Numbered from the stretch's first letter, positions 8,043-18,189 are shown. The stretch is 64,000 bases of DNA from Solirubrum koreensis (GCF_039541855.1 NZ_BAABHA010000010.1:248001-312000), one strand, 5' to 3'. Notes: a model not told the origin generated them from the sequence alone. Translations and numbers: made by a program.

Positions 8043-9208
8043 ATCCGCGCGAATTTTTTTCCCGGTAAAGCCTTCACCAATCCTCGGAATTCCAGGCCCA
8101 GCAGCAGCGAGGCCGTTTGGTGGCCCGGTAACTGGGCCCGCCAGCTCAGCTCATCAATTTGCTTTTCGCCCGTGCCCAGGGCCTCGAGCAGCCGAAACTC
8201 CTCGGGCGTGAAATCCGCAGGGTCGAGCGCGGCTTTGGCTGGTTTGGTGGGGTGCAGGGCGTTGTCCCAGTTCAGGGTTTGCTCGATGTCTGCAGGTCCG
8301 GTGTAAATGCTGGCCTGCTGGTTCCGAATGAGGTGGTTGCAGCCCTCCGAAGCCGCGGCACCCAGGTTGCCGGGTACCGCCAGCACTTCGCGGTCGTAGT
8401 CCAGGGCCAACTCAGCGGTGATGAGCGCGCCGCCTTTTATTGCTGCTTCCACTACCACGGTGCCATCGGCGAGGCCAGCTATGATTCTGTTCCTCGCGGG
8501 AAAGTTGTAACGGTCTGGGCCAGTGCCGAAGGGGTATTCCGTCAGCAGACCTCCGTTTTCCAGCATTTTCTCGGCGGTGCGCCGATGCGCAGCGGGATAC
8601 ATCTGATCGGGACCGGTGGCCATAACGCCAATGGTGGGCAGGCCTTCCTGCAGGGCCGCGCGGTGCGCTACAATGTCGATGCCGTAGGCCAGGCCGCTGA
8701 TGATGAGCGGCTGGTAAGGCGCCACGCCTTTAATGAGGCGTTCGGTTTGCTCCCGGCCGTAATCGGTGGCTTGGCGGGTGCCCACCACGGCCAGAGTGCG
8801 GGGGGCATTTAGCTCGGCGGTGCCTTGGTAATAGAGCAGCACCGGCGCGTCTGCTAGGGGCCGGAGGCGAGTGGGGTAATCGGGGCGGGTGTAGTAGAGC
8901 AACCTCGTACCGGTTTTTTCGGCTTGACGCAAGATGATTTCGGCCTGCCGCAGGGCTGCAGCTTGGTTGCGCAGGGTGGCTGCTACGGCCGGACCCACAC
9001 CCGGTACTTTCTGCAGCTTTGCGGCTGGAGCACTGAGCACCGCCTGCGCCGAACCAGCGTAGCTAATGAGCTGCCGGGTTAGCAAAGGCCCGATGCCGGC
9101 CAGCAGCGTCAGGGCTACTTCGGGTAGTAAATCAGCTGAAGCAGCTGGCTGCGGGCCTTCGGCGCCAGCTTGCAGGTCGGGAGAAGATGTAAACAAAGGC
9201 ACCTGCAA
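8039..9208 (-). CDS. dprA: DNA-processing protein DprA (Smf)
   Basis: This 389-residue protein protects incoming single-stranded DNA and loads RecA during natural transformation. An N-terminal helix-hairpin-helix region (about 28-90, LLAGIGPLLTR, KVPGVGPAVA) precedes the Rossmann-like DprA domain. That domain carries LAVVGTRQATDYG, IISGLAYGIDIVAHRAAL, FPARNRIIAGL and the nucleic-acid loop GGALITAELAL. A C-terminal winged-helix segment (about 325-389, FTPEEFRLLEALGTGEKQIDEL) completes the usual architecture. Translation appears to start on TTG at 9208; a GTG two codons later is an alternative. It is the upstream partner of the aminotransferase gene. Confidence 0.93.
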   Translation of the reverse strand: MQVPLFTSSPDLQAGAEGPQPAASADLLPEVALTLLAGIGPLLTRQLISYAGSAQAVLSAPAAKLQKVPGVGPAVAATLRNQAAALRQAEIILRQAEKTGTRLLYYTRPDYPTRLRPLADAPVLLYYQGTAELNAPRTLAVVGTRQATDYGREQTERLIKGVAPYQPLIISGLAYGIDIVAHRAALQEGLPTIGVMATGPDQMYPAAHRRTAEKMLENGGLLTEYPFGTGPDRYNFPARNRIIAGLADGTVVVEAAIKGGALITAELALDYDREVLAVPGNLGAAASEGCNHLIRNQQASIYTGPADIEQTLNWDNALHPTKPAKAALDPADFTPEEFRLLEALGTGEKQIDELSWRAQLPGHQTASLLLGLEFRGLVKALPGKKFARI

Positions 9209-9286
9209 TAACTGCTAGCGAATAGTGATGATACGTAAAGTCGGAATTAGCGGAGCCGTGCAGGCTCGGCTATTCTTTATCAAGAG

Positions 9287-9649
9287 TTAGCTGTTCAAAT
9301 TCTTGCTCGTAGCATCTAACTCCTTGCGCAGGCCCACCAAAAAGTTGCGCACTTTCTCCAACGAGTGAATCACGTCTACTTTTTCCTTGAGTTGCGGGCC
9401 GCGCTGTTTCATTAGGTCGCGGGCACCGGGAATGGTGTAGCCACGCTCCTTTACCAAGTGGTAAATGGTGCGAAAAATCTCGATGTCCTGCGGCGAATAC
9501 AGCCGGTTGCCTTTCTTGCTTTTGCGCGGCTTGAGGTCATCAAACTCGGTTTCCCAGAAGCGAATGAGCGACGGTGCCACGTCGAACTGCGCCGCCACCT
9601 CGCCAATGGTAAAGTATTGTTTCTCGATGTCGTGCTCTTTGTAAGGCAT
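9287..9649 (-). CDS. MerR-family transcriptional regulator
   Basis: The product has 120 residues. I placed the start at the ATG at 9649 (MPYKEHDIEKQYFTIGEVA) because the frame's extension to 9718 adds only a low-complexity leader. Residues 12-70 are a MerR winged HTH (FTIGEVAAQF, SLIRFWETEF, GNRLYSPQDIEIF). A short helical tail (about 85-118) should form the dimerisation coiled coil. There are no cysteines for metal binding, so it is a generic MerR/CueR-fold regulator with unknown effector. Bacteroidota carry a close single-copy homologue of this size. It lies upstream of dprA with a 78-bp gap and divergent from alaS. Confidence 0.87.
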   Translation of the reverse strand: MPYKEHDIEKQYFTIGEVAAQFDVAPSLIRFWETEFDDLKPRKSKKGNRLYSPQDIEIFRTIYHLVKERGYTIPGARDLMKQRGPQLKEKVDVIHSLEKVRNFLVGLRKELDATSKNLNS

Positions 9650-9755
9650 AAGGGCGTAGGCGGGGCGGTTTAGGGCAGCTACCGAACTCGGTAGAGCCGG
9701 AAGTGCGCTGCTGTGCAAGCTAAAGCCGGCGGCGCGTTCTTTCTTCCATGCGAAG

Positions 9756-9821
9756 TGGCTACTTTTGCCGGAAGTGCTTTCCGAGGCGACTTTACTCGCT
9801 TCGGAAGCCGAAAAGTAGCCA
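9756..9821. repeat. Large imperfect hairpin element upstream of alaS
   Basis: Outer arms TGGCTACTTTT (9756-9766) and AAAAGTAGCCA (9811-9821) are perfect inverted repeats. Inside them GCTTTCCGA (9776-9784) and TCGGAAGC (9801-9808) form a second near-inverted pair. A further weaker pair (AACCCGGCC... and ...TCGGGTT) follows before the alaS start. The layout looks like a REP/MITE-like intergenic element and not a simple terminator, but I see only this one copy in the window. Confidence 0.45.
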
Positions 9822-9913
9822 AAAACCCGGCCGTTGCCAATTCTCCGGCTGTCGGGTTTGTTTCTTCCGATACCTAACGATTCGCGAACCTCGTGTTCGT
9901 GCTCCAGCCGCTT

Positions 9914-12598
9914 ATGTCGCTTCCCTCAGCCAATCAAGTTCGTCAGCAGTTCCTTGATTTCTTCGCCTCCAAGGGCCACCACATCGTGCCCTCGGCGCCC
10001 ATTGTGGTGAAAGACGACCCCACGCTGATGTTCATCAACTCGGGCATGGCGCCGTTCAAGGACTACTTTCTCGGCAACAAGCCCGCGCCGTACGCCCGCA
10101 TTGCCGATACCCAGAAATGCCTGCGCGTGAGCGGCAAGCACAACGACTTGGAAGAAGTGGGTTACGACACCTACCACCATACCATGTTCGAAATGCTGGG
10201 CAACTGGTCGTTTGGGGACTACTTCAAAACCGACGCCATTGCCTGGGCCTGGGAGCTGTTAACGGAAGTGTACAAGCTGCCGAAGGAGCGCCTGTACGTA
10301 ACGTATTTCGAAGGCGACCAGGGCGACAAGCTGGGTGCCGATACCGAAACCCAGGCCCTGTGGCGCAAATACACCACCGATGACCGCATTCTGCCCGGCA
10401 ACAAGAAGGACAACTTCTGGGAAATGGGCGACACCGGCCCCTGCGGCCCCTGCACCGAAATCCACATCGACCTGCGCGACGAGGCCGAAATTGCCCAGCA
10501 GGGCGGCGCCGAGCTCGTGAATGCCGACCACCCGCAGGTAGTGGAAATCTGGAACAACGTGTTCATGGAATTCCAGCGCAAGGCCGACGGCTCCCTGGAA
10601 AAGCTGCCCGCCCAGCACGTAGACACCGGCATGGGCTTCGAGCGCCTGATGATGGCCGTGTCGGGCGTGAAGTCGAACTACGACACCGACGTGTTCCAGC
10701 CGCTGATTCAGTTCATTGCGCAGGAAGCCGGCGTTAAGTACTACGGCACCGCCCCAGCCACCGTGACTGACCAACCGGCCACCGAGCACGAAAAAACCGA
10801 CATTGCCGTGCGCGTCATTGCCGACCACGTGCGTACCATTGCCTTCACCATTGCCGACGGCCAGCTGCCCTCCAACGTGAAGGCCGGCTACGTTATTCGC
10901 CGCATTCTGCGCCGCGCCGTGCGCTACGCCTTTTCGTCGCTGAACCAGAAGCAGCCCTTTCTCTACAAGGTGGTGCCGGTGCTGGCCGACCACATGAAGG
11001 CTATTTTCCCCGAGTTGAAAGCCCAGCAGTCATTTGTGACGCGCGTGATTGAGGAGGAAGAAATTGCCTTCCTCAAAACCCTTGAAAACGGCCTGCGCCG
11101 CCTCGACGCGCTGGAAAGCGGCTTCCGCCAGAACAACAACCACATCGACGGCAAGTCAGCCTTCGAGCTAAGCGACACCTTCGGCTTTCCCTTCGACCTA
11201 ACCGCCCTGCTGGCCCGCGAAAAAGGCCTGACGGTGAGCGAAGACGAGTTTAAAGCCGAGCTGGAACAGCAGAAAGCCCGCTCGCGCAACGCCTCTGAGC
11301 AGGAGCAGAGCGACTGGACCATTGTGGAGCCCTCGCAGGAGCTGCCGCGCTTTGTGGGTTACGATGCCATCGAGGCCGAGGCGCGCATTCTGCGCTACCG
11401 CGCCGTGACGCAAAAGGGCAAAACCGAGTACCACATCGTGCTCGACCAAACGCCGTTCTACGCCGAGTCGGGCGGGCAGGTGGGCGACACCGGCTACCTT
11501 ATTACGCCGCTTTCCAAAGTGCGCGTAATTGACACCCGTAAGGAAAACGACCTGATTGTGCACACCGTGCTCGATTTGCCACAGGACCTGGATGCACCGG
11601 TGGAAGCCAAAGTAGACCAAGCCCGCCGCGAGCAGATTCGCAAAAACCACACGGCCACCCACCTCATGCACGCCGCCCTGCGCGAAGTGCTGGGTACGCA
11701 CGTAGCCCAGCGCGGATCGTTGGTGAACGAAAAGCTGTTGCGTTTCGACTTCTCGCACTTTTCCAAGGTAACCGACGACCAGCTGCGCCAGGTGGAGCGC
11801 ATTGTGAATGAGCGCATCCGCCAGCAAATTCCGCTGGGCGAGGAGCGCAACGTACCCATCGACGAAGCCCGCTCGCGCGGAGCCATGGCCCTGTTCGGTG
11901 AGAAGTACGGCGACTCGGTGCGCGTCATCACCTTCGACCGCGACTACTCCGTGGAGCTTTGCGGCGGCATTCACGCCCCGAATACCGGCGAAATCGGCTT
12001 CTTCCGGATCGTGAGCGAATCGGCCGTGGGCGCCGGTGTACGCCGCATCGAGGCCGTGACGGCCGACCTAGCCGAGAAGTTCGTGGACGAGCAAATGGAC
12101 CTGCTGGCCCAGGTGCGTGAGCTGCTCGGCAACCCGCAGCACTTGGTTACCACCATCCAGAAGCTCTCCGACGAAACTGCCACGCTGCGCAAGCAGTTGG
12201 AGCAAGCCGAAGTGCAGCAGCTTGGGCAGTTGAAAGACCAGCTGGCCGGCCAGGTGAAGGCGTTGAACGGCGTGAACTTCCTGGCTGCCAAAGTGCCGGC
12301 TCGTTCGGCCGATGCGCTTAAAACGCTGGCTTTTGGCCTGCGCCAGGTTGTAGAAAACCTCGTGCTGGTGTTGGGCGCCGAAGTGGATGGCAAGCCGCAG
12401 TTGGCCGTGATGCTGGACGACGAGCTGGCGAAAGGCGGCAAGCTGAACGCTACGCAGATGATTCGCGAGCTGGCCAAAGAAATCCAGGGCGGTGGCGGCG
12501 GTCAGCCGTTCTTCGCCACGGCCGGCGGCAAAAACGCCGCCGGGTTGGATGCCGCCATTGGCAAGGCTGAAGGGCTGGTGAGCGGCCTGCTGAGCTAG
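9914..12598 (+). CDS. alaS: Alanyl-tRNA synthetase
   Basis: The product has 894 residues from the ATG at 9914 (MSLPSANQVRQQFLDFF); an in-frame start seven codons earlier adds nothing conserved. It charges tRNA-Ala in the cytoplasm. Domains in order are the class II aminoacylation core (INSGMAPFKDYFLG, CLRVSGKHNDLEEVG, WEMGDTGPCGPCTEIH), the tRNA-recognition helical domain, and the editing domain with zinc ligands in NHTATHLMHAALR and ELCGGIHA. A C-terminal DHHA1/glycine-rich domain (QGGGGGQPFFATAGGKN) closes it. The usual CGGTH editing motif reads CGGIH here. It is likely monocistronic, with a hairpin terminator behind it. Confidence 0.97.
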   Translation: MSLPSANQVRQQFLDFFASKGHHIVPSAPIVVKDDPTLMFINSGMAPFKDYFLGNKPAPYARIADTQKCLRVSGKHNDLEEVGYDTYHHTMFEMLGNWSFGDYFKTDAIAWAWELLTEVYKLPKERLYVTYFEGDQGDKLGADTETQALWRKYTTDDRILPGNKKDNFWEMGDTGPCGPCTEIHIDLRDEAEIAQQGGAELVNADHPQVVEIWNNVFMEFQRKADGSLEKLPAQHVDTGMGFERLMMAVSGVKSNYDTDVFQPLIQFIAQEAGVKYYGTAPATVTDQPATEHEKTDIAVRVIADHVRTIAFTIADGQLPSNVKAGYVIRRILRRAVRYAFSSLNQKQPFLYKVVPVLADHMKAIFPELKAQQSFVTRVIEEEEIAFLKTLENGLRRLDALESGFRQNNNHIDGKSAFELSDTFGFPFDLTALLAREKGLTVSEDEFKAELEQQKARSRNASEQEQSDWTIVEPSQELPRFVGYDAIEAEARILRYRAVTQKGKTEYHIVLDQTPFYAESGGQVGDTGYLITPLSKVRVIDTRKENDLIVHTVLDLPQDLDAPVEAKVDQARREQIRKNHTATHLMHAALREVLGTHVAQRGSLVNEKLLRFDFSHFSKVTDDQLRQVERIVNERIRQQIPLGEERNVPIDEARSRGAMALFGEKYGDSVRVITFDRDYSVELCGGIHAPNTGEIGFFRIVSESAVGAGVRRIEAVTADLAEKFVDEQMDLLAQVRELLGNPQHLVTTIQKLSDETATLRKQLEQAEVQQLGQLKDQLAGQVKALNGVNFLAAKVPARSADALKTLAFGLRQVVENLVLVLGAEVDGKPQLAVMLDDELAKGGKLNATQMIRELAKEIQGGGGGQPFFATAGGKNAAGLDAAIGKAEGLVSGLLS

Positions 12599-12625
12599 TC
12601 TTAGCGCCGCAAATGCAACATTGGC

Positions 12626-12679
12626 GCTGGCCGCTTCTTTCGCTCTACACCGAGCGAGGGGAGCGGCCAGCAGCTTTTT
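12626..12679 (+). terminator. Terminator after alaS
   Basis: Outer 10-bp arms GCTGGCCGCT (12626-12635) and AGCGGCCAGC (12662-12671) enclose a second small stem (CGCTC/GAGCG). A run of five T follows at 12675-12679. Confidence 0.6.
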
Positions 12680-12769
12680 GGTGGTGCGCCAACCGCTCCA
12701 TACATTTATATTCCCAAGGTATTATTCAAATACTCCCGCAGGGTATTCGCCTCTTTTATTCTCTTCGCA

Positions 12770-13582
12770 ATGGATCAGCTTTTACGCGTTGGCTTGGCTG
12801 GTTTGCTAGCTGCCTTACCTATTTCCATGCAGGCGCAGCAAACGTCCGGCTCCAACGAGCCGCGTACGGTGGTGGAGTATTTCGATGTCAATAACAAGAA
12901 ACTTCCTTCGGCGGAAGGGGCTGTTACGCGGGTAGAAACCCAGTTCGCGGATAGTTTACACGCAGTTGAGTTTACCTATAACGCCAACGGAACCAAGATT
13001 GCAACTTGGCCCTACGAGCATTACCGCAAGCATATTACACACGGCGTGGCGGAGCGGTGGTACAAAAACGGTCAGCTGCATTGGCGCGACACATGGGTAC
13101 ACGGCCAACGAACCGGCGAATTAGTAGTTTATCACCGAACTGGACAACTCAAGCGGCGTGAGCAGTTTGTGGCGAACGAATCAAAGGGTGGCACTTGCTA
13201 CGCGCCGGATGGACAGGTCGTGCCCTACTTTCCCTTCATGCAGATGCCCACGCCGCCCGGTGGCATGGCTGGGCTAATGAATCATCTCGGCAAAAACATC
13301 CATTACCCCGCCGAAGCCTTGCGGGAGCAGGTGCAGGGAAAGGTTTTCGTTGGGTTTGTGGTGGATACCTTGGGGAGGGTCACCAATCCCGTGGTCCGCC
13401 AAGGCCTGCACCCGGCGCTTGACGAGGAGGCACTTCGCGTTATTTCCGATTTGCCTGATTGGGAACCGGGCCGGCAGGATGAAGTTCCGGTTACCGTAGT
13501 CTACACCGTGCCGGTCACTTTTACCATTAAAAACGGCTTTGCGCCGCGGCGTAACAAGCGGCGCGAGGCCGCAATGGAATAG
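12770..13582 (+). CDS. Secreted MORN-like repeat protein with TonB C-terminal domain
   Basis: This 270-residue protein has a signal peptide (1-23, cut near QAQQ). A short N-terminal segment follows with the motif YFDVNNKKLPSAEGA. MORN-like/YwqK-type repeats (about 100-150) contain GVAERWYKNGQLHW and GELVVYHRTGQLKRRE. A TonB C-terminal domain (about 178-265) contains YPAEALREQVQGKVFVGFVV and VVRQGLHPALDEEALRVI. It lacks the N-terminal TM anchor and Pro-rich spacer of a true TonB, so automatic names such as energy transducer TonB are probably misleading. It is the first of three related genes here (see 14738 and 15617); a fourth is at 41496. The role is unknown; periplasmic or outer-membrane localisation is inferred. 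Confidence 0.8.
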   Translation: MDQLLRVGLAGLLAALPISMQAQQTSGSNEPRTVVEYFDVNNKKLPSAEGAVTRVETQFADSLHAVEFTYNANGTKIATWPYEHYRKHITHGVAERWYKNGQLHWRDTWVHGQRTGELVVYHRTGQLKRREQFVANESKGGTCYAPDGQVVPYFPFMQMPTPPGGMAGLMNHLGKNIHYPAEALREQVQGKVFVGFVVDTLGRVTNPVVRQGLHPALDEEALRVISDLPDWEPGRQDEVPVTVVYTVPVTFTIKNGFAPRRNKRREAAME

Positions 13583-13649
13583 CTGCCCGCGCCGTTCGCA
13601 GCCATTGTCTTCCGTTTACACCTAATTCATTCTTTTCATCAACCCGCCT

Positions 13650-14615
13650 ATGCAACTTTCTACTTTGTTTACGGGCTTACTGCTCGCCGGCCTCGCCACC
13701 ACCGCCTCAGCCCAAACCTTCACCGACCCCGGCGCCTACAATAACTTTATTGTGGCTGAGCAACGGGCCATGCTCAAGAAAAACCTGCGCTACATCAGCA
13801 AAGCCGCGCACTCCGACAACGAAAAGAAAATCGATGCCAAGCGCCTCGATCTGGTAAAGCAAACCGAGCTGTCGTTGAGCAAGCTGGGCAAAATGCCGGC
13901 TTTTCAGGACGACAAAGGCTTTAAAGACCAAAGCATTGAGGCTTTTTTGCAACTCCTGAAAGTATATTCCGAGGATTACAAAGCCGTGGATATGTTGGCG
14001 GCCACTCGCACCGCTACCATCGAAAACATGGAACAGTATTTCCGGCTGCAGGAAATTGCCGAGCGTAAGCTGCAGGTAGTAAACGACTCGGTTGACGCCG
14101 CTCAGCAACGCTTTGCCAAGCGCCACGGCATGACCACCACCCAGGACCCCGAGGGCAAGCGTCTGGCGCAGTACATGGCGCAGGTGTCGGAGGTCAACAG
14201 CTACCAGCACCGAGTTTTCCTAGCCGAATTCCGCATCGAAAAGGCCTCGGCCAAGCTCACCGATGCCATGAACGCCCAGGACGCCGCGGCTTTCGAAACA
14301 GCCCGCCTGCAACTACTGGAAGACAGCAAAACAGCCTTGTCGGCGCTGGCAACTGTGCCCGCTTTTCGCGGTAAGGATGCGCAGTACCGCGAAGCCGCCA
14401 AGAACCTGGTAAACCACTATGCCGGAATGTGCCAGAACCAGTTTGTGAAAATGCAGGAACTGATGCAACGCAAAGACGCCCTATCGAAGGCCGATGTCAC
14501 AGCTTTTAACGGCTACATCAATTACTTCAACCAGAATAACCAGAAATACATCGACGCTTATAACCGCGCCAGCCACCAGTTTATGGCAGCTTATGTGCCG
14601 GTTTTCAACGATTGA
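13650..14615 (+). CDS. Secreted helical protein, possibly LIC11966-like
   Basis: This 321-residue protein has a signal peptide (MQLSTLFTGLLLAGLATTASA, then QTFTDPG). The rest is almost entirely alpha-helical, with two related halves. Each begins with a helix around YNNFIV or EVNSYQHRV, and KMPAFQDDKGFKDQSIEAF parallels TVPAFRGKDAQYREAAKNL, so an internal duplication is likely. The pattern recalls the LIC11966 family of surface proteins, but I cannot confirm this without a profile search. It has no cysteine lipobox and no catalytic motif. It sits between two MORN/TonB_C genes on the same strand, so it may belong to the same functional group, although the 67- and 122-bp gaps allow separate promoters. 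Confidence 0.75.
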   Translation: MQLSTLFTGLLLAGLATTASAQTFTDPGAYNNFIVAEQRAMLKKNLRYISKAAHSDNEKKIDAKRLDLVKQTELSLSKLGKMPAFQDDKGFKDQSIEAFLQLLKVYSEDYKAVDMLAATRTATIENMEQYFRLQEIAERKLQVVNDSVDAAQQRFAKRHGMTTTQDPEGKRLAQYMAQVSEVNSYQHRVFLAEFRIEKASAKLTDAMNAQDAAAFETARLQLLEDSKTALSALATVPAFRGKDAQYREAAKNLVNHYAGMCQNQFVKMQELMQRKDALSKADVTAFNGYINYFNQNNQKYIDAYNRASHQFMAAYVPVFND

Positions 14616-14707
14616 TTTTAGAAGTTTTGACCAACGTAATCGAGTACAGTGAATCCGTCGCGTGAGGGTCGGGTAGTTCTTTCCAGGCTTTCGATGGGAG
14701 CTGATGA

Positions 14708-14721
14708 TAACAGTATCTTTG
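14708..14721 (+). promoter_or_regulatory. Candidate promoter element (-7 box TATCTTTG)
   Basis: TATCTTTG at 14714-14721 matches TAnnTTTG exactly and lies 16 bp before the ATG at 14738. The 13-mer TAACAGTATCTTT (14708-14720) recurs exactly upstream of the paralogue at 15617. No good -33 TTG is seen. Confidence 0.45.
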
Positions 14722-14737
14722 CTCGAAGCCCTTGCCG

Positions 14738-15535
14738 ATGAAAGCACTGTTACCCTTCGCTTTAAGTCTTGCTGCCTTGGGTGCACAAGCCCAACAGTCG
14801 GTGCTCACGCCCTGCATCGACGACTCCATGGTGCTTTACCTCGACGAAGATTTGGTACAAGTGCCTATGGCCAAGGCCTACTACACGCAGGTGCTGAAGC
14901 CAACCAACGGCGCACCCAAAGCCCCCGCCGTAACCCTCACGTTTTTTCCGGATGGGCAGCTGTACTCGGAGGTAACCTACGCCAACAACACCCGCCGCGT
15001 GCAGCAGGGGCCGGCCCGCAGCTTTTACCCCAATGGCCTGCTGCGCCTGAGCTACACCGCCGATGACGGCCAGACCGACGGTTACCTGCGCACTTACTAC
15101 CCCGACGGCAGCCCCAAGCGCAACGACCTTTACGACCACGGTCGGCTGATAAAAGGCCAGTACTTCGCGCCCGATGGCCAGCTTGTGGAGCCTCATGTGC
15201 CGTTTCGGCAAGATCCAGCGTTTCCCGGTGGCAACGAAGCTCTCGTGGCGCACTTGAGTAACCACCTGCGTTACCCAAGTGGAGCCCTGCGCGACGCTGC
15301 CGAAGGCCAGGTGTTGGTGGCCTTTACCGTAACCGCCCGCGGCAACGTGGACGAGGTGCGGGTGCAGCAGGGTATTAATCCTGATTTAGATGCCGCCGCC
15401 GTGGCTGCCGTGCGCACCTTGCCTGCCTTCACACCCGGCCGCGCCGACGGCGAACGGATTCCGGTAACCATGCTGGTTCCCATCAGCTTTAAAGCGCCCG
15501 GTGCGGTAAAAGCGCTCCGCCGGCTGGGCTTGTAG
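14738..15535 (+). CDS. Secreted MORN-like repeat protein with TonB C-terminal domain
   Basis: The product has 265 residues from the ATG at 14738 (MKALLPFALSLAALGAQA, a signal peptide); a TTG two codons upstream is disregarded. The N-terminal part (VLYLDEDLVQVPMAKAYY) weakly parallels the YxDxNxxxLPSAxGA motif of its neighbours. At least three MORN-like repeats follow (LTFFPDGQLYSEVTY, ARSFYPNGLLRLSY, LRTYYPDGSPKRND). A TonB C-terminal domain (about 178-255) contains YPSGALRDAAEGQVLVAFTV and INPDLDAAAVAAVRTLP. It is a paralogue of the genes at 12770, 15617 and 41496. Function is unknown; MORN-like repeats of this kind usually mediate protein or membrane contacts. Confidence 0.8.
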   Translation: MKALLPFALSLAALGAQAQQSVLTPCIDDSMVLYLDEDLVQVPMAKAYYTQVLKPTNGAPKAPAVTLTFFPDGQLYSEVTYANNTRRVQQGPARSFYPNGLLRLSYTADDGQTDGYLRTYYPDGSPKRNDLYDHGRLIKGQYFAPDGQLVEPHVPFRQDPAFPGGNEALVAHLSNHLRYPSGALRDAAEGQVLVAFTVTARGNVDEVRVQQGINPDLDAAAVAAVRTLPAFTPGRADGERIPVTMLVPISFKAPGAVKALRRLGL

Positions 15536-15595
15536 GAAATTCGGTTGGGCAAAGCCTGATTAAACAGACATGCAGCAGGAGCGAGGTTGCGCGCT

Positions 15596-15609
15596 TAACA
15601 GTATCTTTC
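15596..15609 (+). promoter_or_regulatory. Candidate promoter element shared with the 14738 gene
   Basis: The exact 13-mer TAACAGTATCTTT (15596-15608) is repeated from the upstream paralogue. Here the -7-like box reads TATCTTTC and lies only 7 bp before the ATG at 15617, which would give a very short leader. Confidence 0.4.
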
Positions 15610-15616
15610 GCTTGCT

Positions 15617-16468
15617 ATGACTTCATTCTACGTTCGTTTGGCTGCCCGGCGCGGCCTCTTGGCTTCGCTGCTCGTTGCGCCGCTTGCCGTTGCGCAGGCT
15701 CAGGTTAAAACCGTGGCTTCTCTCGAGCAGCTCGACGGCCATAAAGTAGCCGTGCGCTACCTCGACCGCAACGCCGTGCCGCTGCCCTCAGCTCAAGGGG
15801 CGTACAGCTACGACATCATGCGCCGCGCCGATAGCCTGGGCGTGAAATGGCGGGTGCGCCGCTATACGCTACAGGAGCACAAACAACTGCTCGATGCCGG
15901 TTTCAGCAGCGACGTGCCCTTTGTGACCCCGCACGCCCGCACCCGCGAGTGGTACCCGAACGGCCAGCTGCACGAGGACCTGAGCTACCGCGCCGGCAAG
16001 CTCGACGGCCCCATGAAAACCTTTTACCCCGACGGCAAACCGCGCCGCGACCAGCAAAACCGCGCCGGCACCATTGTAAAAGGCGAGTGTTTTGGCGCCG
16101 GGGGGCAAGTGCTGGAGGTTTGTCCGGTGTACCGCACCGCCGCGAAACTTACGGGCAAAGGCGCCGGACAAGCCGTGGTGTTTCAGGCCCTGCAAAAGCA
16201 ATTCGCGCAGTTTATCCCTAAAGGCTACGCCCGCGCTACCGACGGTGCCGTGCATGTGGCCTTCGCCGTTGATAGCCTGGGCAACGTGCAAGACCCGCGC
16301 GTACTCACCTCCGACGACCCCGACCTGAACGCGCCCGCCCTAGAAGCCGTGCGGCGCTTGCCGCGCCTTGTGCCGGCCACTGAGGAGGGCCAGCCCGTAC
16401 CAAGTGTAATGGAAGGCACCTTCTTTTATTACCCCACGCGCCGCGCTGCCGCCGCTTCCAACGAATAA
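15617..16468 (+). CDS. Secreted MORN-like repeat protein with degenerate TonB C-terminal domain
   Basis: This 283-residue protein has a signal peptide (1-28, ending AVAQAQ). The N-terminal motif VRYLDRNAVPLPSAQGAYS is closely like that of the 12770 protein. MORN-like repeats are visible at TREWYPNGQLHEDLSY and MKTFYPDGKPRRDQ. The C-terminal domain (about 180-275, DGAVHVAFAVDSLGNVQDPRV, DLNAPALEAVRRLPRLVP) is a recognisable but diverged TonB_C domain with a changed entry segment (FIPKGYARA instead of YPxxA). It is the third gene of the local cluster and is followed by a strong hairpin. Confidence 0.77.
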   Translation: MTSFYVRLAARRGLLASLLVAPLAVAQAQVKTVASLEQLDGHKVAVRYLDRNAVPLPSAQGAYSYDIMRRADSLGVKWRVRRYTLQEHKQLLDAGFSSDVPFVTPHARTREWYPNGQLHEDLSYRAGKLDGPMKTFYPDGKPRRDQQNRAGTIVKGECFGAGGQVLEVCPVYRTAAKLTGKGAGQAVVFQALQKQFAQFIPKGYARATDGAVHVAFAVDSLGNVQDPRVLTSDDPDLNAPALEAVRRLPRLVPATEEGQPVPSVMEGTFFYYPTRRAAAASNE

Positions 16469-16492
16469 GCGCAGGCTCACCTAAGAACGCCC

Positions 16493-16542
16493 AAAGCCCG
16501 CCGCGGCCCGAAAGCACACGACTTTGGGCCGCGGCGGGCTTT
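16493..16542 (+). terminator. GC-rich hairpin, probable terminator
   Basis: A perfect 17-bp inverted repeat (16493-16509 and 16526-16542) with a 16-nt loop ends in TTT. The T-tract is short. Confidence 0.6.
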
Positions 16543-16663
16543 GCGCATTGCCGAGCCTTTCTCCTCCTAAAGCTTAGGCGGCGGACGTCGGCAAAAAGCG
16601 CGCGGGCTGCTAACTTGCGCCCTCAATGCCGGCGGGGCTGAATCCCGCGCCGGCGCCTTGCTT

Positions 16664-18124
<1,461 letters not shown>

Positions 18125-18147
18125 ACCGGCCGAGCCCCTTGCAACTT

Positions 18148-18189
18148 CACGCCCACTCATTGGTCTCCAGCGGGTGGGCGTGTTTTTTT
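18148..18189 (+). terminator. Terminator after gatB
   Basis: A 9-bp stem CACGCCCAC/GTGGGCGTG (18148-18156, 18174-18182) is followed by seven T. An in-frame GTG at 18174 lies inside this stem, which argues that the next gene starts at 18207. Confidence 0.7.
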
